64,000 nt of DNA, taken from contig WPIO01000021.1 of assembly GCA_009760855.2 (NCBI GenBank), forward strand, positions 4,950,001-5,014,000, in the 5' to 3' direction. The DNA is from Cristatella mucedo (taxonomy: Eukaryota; Bryozoa; Phylactolaemata; Cristatellidae). A program made the position numbers and the translations under genes. A model generated the notes under the pieces. That model worked only from the letters and a program-made list of their open reading frames with translations. It ran no database searches and was not told where the DNA came from. Below are positions 56,609-64,000 of this stretch, piece after piece; within the stretch, counting starts at the first letter, position 1, and each line of letters begins with the position of its first letter.

Positions 56609-57437
56609 TTCAATCCTGACTCAGATATAAGTCAAGTATTCAAACCAAGACCTAAAGAAATGCCAAAGGGTTTCTTTAATACTGTTGAACCTAATGAAAA
56701 TCATCAAGCAGACATTTTGTATATACCAAATGATTCTGGATACAAATATGCTTTGAGTGTAATTGATGTTGCTAGTAGATATAAAGATTCAAGACCACTT
56801 AAAACAAAGTCATCTAAAGAAGTAACACAAGCAATAATTGATATTTATAGTAAAGTACCTTTGAAATGGCAAAAGAAGATAATAGTAGATCCAGGATCAG
56901 AGTTCAAAGAAGAGTTTACTAAAGAAATGAAAAGACCCACGCATAATAGAAGGTACTAGCAAAAAGAGTGTTGCAATGGTTGAAAGAATGAATAGCAGAG
57001 AGAGAGAGAGAGAGAGCTTGTATTGCTCAATATGAAAAGGAATTAGAAAGTAATAATAAAGGAGATTGTTCTAGAAACAAAGAGTGAATTTATAATGTAC
57101 CAAAGATTATTGATCATCTAAATAATAGTGTTACAAGAATAACTGGTGAAAAACCTGTTAAAGCAATAAAAAAGAAATAATAAAGCTAAAGAATCCAAAA
57201 TATCATAGAAAAGTAGAACAAGAAAAGCTATTAGAACTTGGAACAACTGTTAGGTATTTACTAGAACCAGGTGAAGGAGAAGATGAAAAAAGAAGAGAAG
57301 CTACAGACGCGATATGGAGTTTGACTAAACATATTATTGTTAGAATAATGGTATTGAAAGAACAATCGTCGTGTTATTGGGTAAATGATGTTAAAAGAAG
57401 TGTTGTTAGAGAGGATTTGCAAGTTATTAAGATTTAG
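56609..57437 (+). pseudogene. Polinton DDE integrase (RVE type) with C-terminal domain, broken
   Basis: Retrovirus-like integrases insert Polintons and make their 6-bp duplications. Catalytic blocks: NHQADILYIPNDSGYKYALS (first Asp), then KKIIVDPGSEFKEEF (second Asp) and, after a frameshift near 56938, KKSVAMVERMNS (Glu). A (GA)n expansion at 56996-57015 and further shifts follow. Then come EKELESNNKGDCSRNKE, TGA at 57085-57087, IYNVPKIIDHLNNSVTRITG and the C-terminal chromo/SH3-like block TVRYLLEPGEGEDEKRREAT, then DAIWSL and KRSVVREDLQVI, ending in TAG. No ATG is found before 56609 and any N-terminal zinc domain is missing or unrecognised. Confidence 0.88.
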
Positions 57438-57806
57438 AATTATCTGGACTATCTAATTGTTCAACTAATATTTCATTAGATTAGATAGTTACCTTATCAT
57501 CATCCAAAACATCTACAATCTTCAAAATTAAATTATTAACGTTTTCTTCTTTCAATTTGAAATATAGTGCTATCTATTGAAAGTAACATTGTTGCAACTC
57601 CACCTAAGGCAGTAACTAAGTGAGATATTTCACCGTAAATTGGAACGTAAGCACTTGATATAGTTATTGAAAGTTAATAAAATATTAATAAATTGAATAG
57701 AGTATTTAACCCTTACTAATCTATTCAAACAACCAGCAATTCTTTCATTGTCTAATAATATTTGGTTGTATTTGTCGTTAGCAAATTTTGTTCTTAGATC
57801 TGACAT
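57427..57806 (-). pseudogene. Small membrane protein, unknown, broken
   Basis: The ATG at 57806 gives MSDLRTKFANDKYNQILLDN. After a frameshift near 57675 it continues ISSAYVPIYGEISHLVTALG and GVATMLLSID, a hydrophobic pair of segments. A second shift near 57555 leads to NLILKIVDVLDDDKVTI, TAA near 57485, and an acidic tail to TAA at 57427-57429. It overlaps the convergent integrase end by 11 bp. Function unknown. Confidence 0.45.
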
Positions 57807-57885
57807 TGTTGTCCTACATTATTTTGCGAATACAAATTTTTACTCTCATATTCTCATATAATCATATCAACTTAACACAACTTCA

Positions 57886-58065
57886 AGTAGTATGTAAATG
57901 AATGGAATGGAGAATAGGGTCTCGAGAATGACAGCAGCCATTAAATAAATCAGAGGACGAGAAACGATCGACCGTTAGCGAGATTGTAGATCGGAGGATG
58001 GCTTATTTAAATGATGACGTCATTCAATGTGCCCTAGGCTCCATTCCATTCATTTACATACTGCT
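57886..58065. repeat. Right terminal inverted repeat, also palindromic
   Basis: 180 bp, same length as the left one. The inner end AGTAGTATGTAAATGAATGG faces the outer end CATTTACATACTGCT. The centre reads GAGGACGAGAAACGATCG...CGGAGGATGG, related to the left loop by inverted complement. Divergence between the two repeats is visible, consistent with age. Confidence 0.92.
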
Positions 58066-58071
58066 AGCCTA
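58066..58071. repeat. Right target-site duplication AGCCT(A)
   Basis: AGCCTA immediately after the right repeat; counterpart of 38156-38161. Confidence 0.85.
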
Positions 58072-58370
58072 GCCCCCCCCCACCATTAGGGGTTAACCAA
58101 CCACTCTCTCTCTCCCTCTCTCCCTCCCTCTCTCTCCCTCCCTCCCTCCCTCCCTCCCTTCCTCCCTCCCTCCCTTCCTCCCCCCTCCTCTTCTCTCTCT
58201 CTCCCTCCCTCCCTCCCCCCTCCCTCCCTCCCTCCCTCCCTCCCTCCCTCCCTCCCCCTCCCTCCCTCCCTCCCTCCCCCCTCCCTCCCCTCCCTCCCTC
58301 CCTCCCTCCCTCCCTCCCTCCCTCCCTCCATCCCTCCCTCCCTCTCTCTCTCTCTCTCTCCCTCTCCAAC
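58071..58370. repeat. C-run and (CCCT)n/(CT)n microsatellite
   Basis: Long CCCT and CTCT repeats. The Gly/Arg/Glu-rich minus frames here are artefacts. Confidence 0.95.
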
Positions 58371-58780
58371 AGTCTGGAAATACCTCGTACAAACCTTAAA
58401 TCCTTTGGAGACCGTGCATTTAGTTCGTATGCTCCCAAAGCCTGGAACTCCCTCCCGACCTGCGTCAGAACATCCCCTGACTTGACCACATTTAAAAGGA
58501 ACTTAAAAAGACACTTATTTAGGACAGCATATAGTGGGTCCCTGTGATCCATCCTTCACGTGCTTATGCGTGCTGACACTGTGCATGCTGCCACTAACCA
58601 CACTTGCATGCTGACCCTGTGCATGTCACCCCTAACCACGTTATTCATTTTTTTTCAAGCATGATTTTACTTACCATTTAATTGCATTTCCCTTTGCAGC
58701 AAATGTAAAGCGCCTAGAAAGAGATTAAGTTCTCTGAGGGCGCTTTATCAAGTACATTATTATAATAATTATTATTATTA
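58371..58780 (+). mobile_element. LINE 3' end
   Basis: Very close to 51020-51409: the ORF end (CCAAAGCCTGGAACTCCCTC), GTGGGTCCCTGTGATCC, CGCCTAGAAAGAGATTAAGT and an ATTATTATT tail at about 58757-58780. The microsatellite abuts its 5' truncation. Confidence 0.88.
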
Positions 58781-59029
58781 TCTCTCTCTCTCCCCCTCCC
58801 TCCAGTTTCGGCGTCGGCTCGCTCGACTGCGGTAATATCTTCAAAGCTGTGGGTGCGACGTGACTTTATCGGCTCTATATATATATATGGCTCAGACTGA
58901 CAAAATAAGTTCTGACTGAAGAATTACTATATCGTGGAAGCTAGCGGCGCCGGCACCGTGTACCACCTTTGATTTAGAGAAAAAGTAGCCAACAATTAAG
59001 ACTACTTGCAGATCTGGTATGCATTTTTT
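58781..59029. other. Short unassigned segment
   Basis: CT-rich start, a TA run near 58877, otherwise nothing recognised. Confidence 0.4.
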
Positions 59030-59170
59030 AATTTATTTTATATAATCTATTTCTATAGCTTCTTATGGGGACGATCTATATTCAGGCGCTTTAAATGTGC
59101 CACGGAGCTCGAGCCCACGACCTCGGGTATCAACATTCACCTTGACCTTAGTCGAGGGCGTGGGATTTGT
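59030..59170 (-). repeat. SINE family B copy
   Basis: Shows TTCAGGCGCTTTAAATGTGCCACGG, an inverted B-box (GAGCTCGAGCCC) and ACGACCTCGGGTATCAACATTCACCTTGACC, as in the copy at 15085. Confidence 0.7.
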
Positions 59171-59439
59171 TGCGGTTGCTAGGTGCCGGGCCTAGAGTTC
59201 TGCAGCGGCCGCGCGTTCGCTCTCCTGAAAACAGAGCCGGAACTCGCACGCAGGAGAGCGCCGCTGGCACGCCACTTTGGCCTTGACCCTTGGACACGTT
59301 CGTGCATAGGGCAAGCTCACTCTCTGCGATGGGCCCGGTGCATATAGGAGAGGCCTGGGCTGGCTCTTTGTAGGCGAATACGACGCCATATTAGCTGCCC
59401 CGGAAGCCAGGTGTTGCGTTCTCGAGCCGAAATACCGTC

Positions 59440-62120
59440 AAGCAATACACATTTGAAAGTAGTCAGTTTTAACGAATCGTAGATTGCCGCATTGTCTCGG
59501 GCAATTGCCGTCGATTTTCACGCATTGCCCAAGATCGAACGCGAAAAATGACAGTATGTGCGCGAACACTGAACGTTATGTGGTATGACGATTACAAATT
59601 CAAGCAGCCGATTCCCATTTGAGTTGATTTGAATTTGAATTGATTCCAATTTGAAACGGATTGCGGTAGAAGACGGGCCATTGCCTTTGATTGCCGCGCA
59701 TTGCACCCGATTGTGCGTTAGCGGTTGTTTAAGAGGATGTGGTTGGAGTTTTAATGTAGTGTGCTGCATTAAGCAAGAAAAGTTGGAGCTACACTCACAA
59801 CTTTCGGTCCATTTGTAACGAACCGTTAGTATTGGCGTATTTCCCGGGCCATTGCCGTCGATTGCCATGCATTGACGTCAACTGAACGCGCATAATGGGT
59901 GCTAATAAAGCGCTCGCACAGTTAGATGTTACGTGGAATAAGAGTTGCAGTTTCGCGAAGCCAATCTTGCCGACTTTACACGGACTGCTGTATTGGCTCA
60001 GACGGCTGCTGTTGATTGCCGTGCATCGTTGGCAATAAGCAGGCAGAGCAAGCTTGACAGCTCTACGGTTTCACCTTGAACACAGTGAAATTATACATGC
60101 AATGACAATTGGAGCTTCGCGTAGCAAACTTGCGGTTAGTTTGCCATGGATTGTAACGGATCGCTGCTTCAAGCAGAGCTATTGCCGTAGATTGCCACGC
60201 ATTATCCAAGATTTTATGAGCGAAATTGGTATAAAATTATGTAGTTGCACTTTAAACGGAGTGCTTCATAATATCCATTAAAAATTAGAACGTTAAGAAG
60301 CCGATTTCGAGACAATTTGTAGCGGAATGCTGTAGATTGCAGTATTGGCCTCGACCATTGCTGTGGATTGCAGTGCATTGCTGAAAGTTAACGAGCAAAG
60401 CATCTTGAAAATGCCACGATTTCACTTTAGGCTCAGCGGAATGTTATATTTAAGGACAACAGGGGCATCTCGCTGCCAATTTCTCGTTGATTTGCCGCGA
60501 GTTGGGATATTGGCCCGGGCTATAGCTGTCGATTGTCATTCCATGTTCGCGATTGTACATGCGCGATTGGTTGAAAGAATGTGATTGCACTTTAAAAAAA
60601 AAAGTGGGCTGTGACACGTAAGATAGATTTGGTCTTGGCCTAGTCACTTGCCGGTGATTTGCGATGGATCAGATTGGATTGCCTATTTTGCCCAGGCCGT
60701 TGCCGTCAATTGCCATGCACTTGCCCAAGATCGAACGGTCGGAGCGGGCTGAAAGTATGTGCGCGCGCGCGCAGTGAGGTGTTACGTGGAATGAGAATTG
60801 GAGCTCGGTGCAGCCGATTTCTCGTCGATTTGCCATGGATTGCGGTATTGGTTCGTGCCATTGCTGTCGATTGCCGTACATTGTTGACAATTAACGTGCA
60901 AAATAGCTTGAAAGCCTTACGATTTCACTTTCAGCACAAAGAAATGTGAAATGCGAAGACAATCGGCACTTCGTGCAGCCAATTTATGGTCGATTTGTCA
61001 CGGATTTTAGCGGATTTCTGCTTCGAGCCGAGCCGTTGCCGTGATTGACATGATTTGCCCGAGATTTTACGAGCGCAATTGCTTAGAAGGATGTGCTTGA
61101 CTTAAACCAGAGTGCTTTGTAACATGCATTCAAAATTGGAGCATTGCGAAATTGATTTCAGGGCATTTTGCATCAGATTGCTGTACATTGCAGTATTGGC
61201 CCAGGCGATTGCAATGTATTGTGCCGAATGGTCGAGGTGATTGTAGTGAAATTGTGCGATTACACAGTAACCGAAGATTAGAGCAGCGTACAATCACTGT
61301 TAGTTCTTAAAGTGTATGCATTCTGGTCGTTTTGCGGCGGATTTTGGCGGATCGGCGCATTGGTCTGGGTCATTGCAGTCGATTGCGGTGCATTGCTGCA
61401 CAATAGTCGAGGCAATTACAGTGAAGTTATGCGAGTACACAATAACCGAAGAGTAGAGCAGCGTGCGATCATAATTAGAACTTCTAGTATACGCGTTCTG
61501 GTCGCTGTTCAGCTGATTGCAGCGGATTTCGGCGGATTGAGGTGGATTGCGGTATGGGACCGGGCCGTTGCAGTCGATTGCAGTGTATTTCGTGAGAACG
61601 CCTGTGCACAATGGAGCGAAATCTTGTGGGTGCACTGTAAACTGGGTCTGGTCTTATATGCAATGTCAATTGACGTTTCGCGATAGCGATTTGAGGATGA
61701 TTTGCAGTGGAATAGAGTGGACTGTGGTATTTTCCCAGGTCATTTCGGGCGATTGCCGCGCATTGTGTGCCAAAGTGTGAGGAAGCACACTTTTTTCTTA
61801 TTTTGCGCGGGTGTGCACACAACACTGTGCACTTTAATATGCAACAAAAACTGGAGCTCGGCTCAACCTATTTCGATTTTTTTCGTGGTGGATTGAAGTG
61901 GACTGCGGTATGGAATAAAAGATTGAGCTTTTCGAACGGGGATTTCTGTCGTTTCGCGGTGGAATACACTGGATTTTGGTGGACTGCGGTGGATTGAGGT
62001 GGATTGGTATATTTTCCCGGGCCACTGCAATATTATTTAAGTGGACTTCGTGAGAATCCTTGAGCGGAATCGTGCGAAATTTTTTGGGTACATTGTACAT
62101 GTAGCGTATTTTTGTATTCC
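59440..62120. repeat. Degenerate ~170-bp tandem array
   Basis: A motif like TTGCCGTCGATTGCCATGCATTG returns at about 59490, 59685, 59850, 60010, 60183, 60356, 60521, 60700, 60861, 61035, 61205, 61373, 61567 and 61741, i.e. every 160-195 bp. Between them other shared pieces recur in the same order (TTACGTGGAATGAGAATTGG, CAGCCGATTTCTCGTCGATT). Copies are diverged. Frames through the array encode AIDCNG-like repeats on the minus strand and are not genes. Confidence 0.8.
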
Positions 62121-63290
62121 GAATTGTAGGAGCTTTTTGCAGCTGATTTGTAGAGAATTTGAAGGGGACTAAAGTGAACTGCGGTGGGTTGTGGTACTCC
62201 GGCCTCCGGCCTTGAAGGTCATTGCGTAAGTGCGCGTGCACGCAGCGATGTGAAATTTGGCGGAGAGATCAAATTGAACGTGTACTACAATATCAGCCCA
62301 AAATTTGAGCTCGGCAACGCCAATGTCAGGTCGACGTTAGCCTAAATAGAGTGGATTGCTGTGGATTGTAATTGATTGCGGGGATTGCATTAATTCGTCG
62401 AATCCACCTGAGGCCGCGCCGAAAGGCGAAAGAAATGGAAATCGTAGGTCATAGGTCTGCATCGCTGTCTGCAGGCGGTGCCGCGCTTGCTGTCTGCATG
62501 CGGTGCGACCGTTTTCGCCGAGCATAGGTAGCTAGTGGGTGGTCAGTTAGGTCGCAGCTGAGCGGGACTGACCGCCGTCAGGGAACCGCGACTCAGGCGG
62601 AAGCCGCGCCTCGAATCTCGGGTGCGGCTGGTCCACAGGTCGCCTCCAGACCCGACCGGTTGAGTCGACTTGAACGCTAGCGTAACGAGTGCCGCATATC
62701 TTTGAAACGACTGCCGGCACCCATTTGCCCCAGCTGCAGCAGGGTCGTGTGCAGCATAGTTGACCCGTAGCGTAGCTGGTAGGTAGGTAGTCGTCCAGCC
62801 CACGTTTGCCTCGGTGAAATCAGGCCGCGAATGCCTGGCTTCCTACATTGGTCGCCGCTTCGCTGCCTGCGTCGGCGAAGGCGAGAGCGCGTCCACTGTC
62901 GCCCTGATTTGGCACACTCTGGCAAGCCTGCGGCAGGGTGTGGTCTGGGAGTGGGCGGTCGAAAACCGCAGGGGCACCGCGGCCCGTGGTGCGTGCAATC
63001 CCGGTAGGAGCGCATCTACCGAGATTTGCAGCTCTACGACAGTGTCGTGGCCAAGCAAGTTTAGGTTAGGCATCTTTGACACCACGAATCGTTGCCACTG
63101 CTCGCGCACGGCTGCGACGCGTGGCCTTAATACATCAGCCGTTGCGGCGGCCTGAATTTTGCCTAGCGCCGGCATCCGGGGCTCGGCATCGGATTCCGGA
63201 TCGGCGGACGGGCGCTGGGCCGCGCGCCGTTTTTCCGCGCGCAGCTGTTCCCAGCTGTTCCCAGACTGCGCAGGAAACGAAGCTATCCAC
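62121..63290. other. Unassigned, GC-rich
   Basis: Long open frames occur on both strands at 62540-63370 but overlap each other, and none has a family signature. It may belong to a repeat or retroelement I do not recognise. Confidence 0.35.
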
Positions 63291-63299
63291 CGATCCTTT

Positions 63300-63412
63300 T
63301 GTAGTTCGTATGTACTTATGTATGTATGTATTGTATGCCGGCTCCTGACTTGTGACCATAAGGTCAAGGGAGCGTGTAGTTCGCATGTATGTATCGTATG
63401 CAGGCTCCTCTG
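63300..63412. repeat. Short direct repeat
   Basis: GTAGTTCGTATGTA...TGTATGCCGGCTCCT recurs as GTAGTTCGCATGTATGTA...GTATGCAGGCTCCT about 75 bp later, just outside the LTR. Confidence 0.6.
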
Positions 63413-63429
63413 ATAAGCTACTGGTGAGC

Positions 63430-63787
63430 TGTTAGAAGCACCACCGAGAGGGGCCGGTGCACAGCTGTGGTCCGCCTGTGATGAGGTATGGACGCAGGCC
63501 GGTAACCAGCTGGTGGCCAGACGGTGGATTCACCATCAGGGTCGGCCAGTGCACAGCTGTGGTCCGTCTTTGATGTGGCATGGACCAGCTGGTGGCCAGA
63601 TGGTGGATTCACCATCAGGGTCGGCCGGTGCACAGTTGTGGTCGATGAGTCATCGGAGTCGACCAGGGGAGGGGAGTTGTGTGAGGGCAGGGGCTGAGGG
63701 AAGCCGTGCGCTCTTGAGCTCCGTGTGCTGGGAATAAACTGTCGGTGTTGGGCATCGGCTGTCTCTCTGCTGTGCGAACAAACTACA
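63430..63787 (+). mobile_element. 5' LTR of a Ty3/Gypsy-like retrotransposon
   Basis: Starts TGTTAGAAGC and ends CTACA (TG...CA), with a poly(A) signal AATAAA at 63733-63738. It contains two to three tandem copies of an 80-90 bp unit (GGCC[GA]GTGCACAG[CT]TGTGGTC near 63453, 63543 and 63622). The gag frame follows 42 bp downstream. The second LTR is outside the window, so the limits rest on the terminal dinucleotides and context. Confidence 0.6.
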
Positions 63788-63828
63788 AGCTATTTCTCGG
63801 CGGGAGCGACTGTGTGGTCCGTATAAAG

Positions 63829-64000
63829 ATGAGTCTGAAAGTACAACTGATGGAAGGAAAAATTTCGCAATTCGACGGCAGAGGAGACTTCGCTAAATGG
63901 CTAAATCGGTTCGAAAGATTGGCCAAGATGCAAGGGGTTGATGAATTGCAAAATTTCCTGCCGCTATTCCTTACACGTGTGGCATACGCCGTATACGATG
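63829..64000 (+). CDS. Retrotransposon gag start (Ty3/Gypsy type), runs off the window
   Basis: ATG at 63829, open to the window edge: MSLKVQLMEGKISQFDGRGD, then FAKWLNRFERLAKMQGV and LFLTRVAYAVYD. The 'F-x-G-x-x-D/N-FA-x-WL-x-RFE' and 'FL-x-x-L/V-x-x-x-A-Y' patterns are those of retrotransposon capsid (gag) domains. No interruption is seen in its 57 codons, so this element may be young. The codon bias and GC-richer base composition match the host. Confidence 0.75.
   Translation, partial: MSLKVQLMEGKISQFDGRGDFAKWLNRFERLAKMQGVDELQNFLPLFLTRVAYAVYD

Larger units (their letters stand above)
38161..58065. mobile_element. Maverick/Polinton (adintovirus-like) integrated element, ~19.9 kb, degenerate
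   Basis: Bounded by 180-bp terminal inverted repeats and a 5-6 bp target duplication. Between them the DNA is markedly AT-rich, unlike the host flanks, and gene-dense with few introns or none. Core Polinton genes are recognisable: protein-primed-type polymerase B ends, DDE integrase, A32-like ATPase, adenain-like protease, double-jelly-roll capsid and probable penton. Structural and morphogenesis genes lie mostly in the right half, with two divergent clusters (around 45414, 47061 and 49193). Extra cargo includes tail-fibre-like proteins, an HNH-AP2 endonuclease and a YqaJ-type nuclease. Almost every long gene carries stops or frameshifts, the polymerase lacks its centre, and two LINEs have inserted, so this copy is a fossil. 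Confidence 0.93.

Noticed and set aside
38161-58065. Nuclear copy of mitochondrial DNA, suggested by TGA at Trp positions
   Set aside because: No mitochondrial genes are present; gene content and termini are Polinton-type.
58064-58552. Long Gly/Arg/Glu minus-strand frames
   Set aside because: Artefact of the CCCT repeat running into a LINE 3' end.
59518-62241. Open frames encoding AIDCNG-like repeats
   Set aside because: They follow the period of the ~170-bp tandem array and are a by-product of it.

Overview
The window is nuclear DNA from an animal, most likely an invertebrate; I cannot place the phylum. Intron-split genes of animal type are present: the last exon of a TRMT10A-like tRNA methyltransferase (+, 747-1006), an FBXO30/FBXO40-like F-box zinc-finger gene (-, 10584-13307) and a complete nine-exon GOT1-type aspartate aminotransferase (-, 23283-38071). 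The nine GOT1 exons join in phase to 414 codons plus stop, with no break. Between them lie long microsatellites, two tRNA-derived SINE families, a CR1/L2-like LINE, and decayed hAT and Tc1/mariner transposons.

The centre (38161-58065) is one AT-rich insertion of about 19.9 kb. It has 180-bp terminal inverted repeats and a 5-6 bp target duplication (AGCCT or AGCCTA). It sits about 85 bp upstream of the GOT1 start codon. It is a Maverick/Polinton (adintovirus-like) element. I recognise DNA polymerase B (both ends present, catalytic middle missing), a DDE integrase with its C-terminal domain, a packaging ATPase, an adenovirus-type protease fused to a DUF5679 zinc ribbon, a major capsid protein, a probable penton, and a minor virion protein with a phospholipase A2 motif. 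It also carries cargo unusual for the group: two phage-tail-fibre-like genes, an HNH-AP2 endonuclease, a YqaJ-type nuclease, a cysteine-rich zinc protein and three tandem copies of an unknown small gene. Gene starts on both strands share a TATATAG-like motif touching the ATG. Most genes are broken by stops or frameshifts, and two are split by LINE insertions.

The internal stops are not random. TGA recurs where Trp fits, no gene I could delimit ends in TGA, and TAA/TAG sit where Gln fits. Either this is biased transition decay or the ancestral virus read UGA as Trp. This is the observation I would test first.

Right of the element are a CCCT-rich tract, another LINE 3' end, a degenerate ~170-bp tandem array (about 59.4-62.1 kb), and the 5' LTR plus gag start of a Ty3/Gypsy-like retrotransposon that runs off the window.
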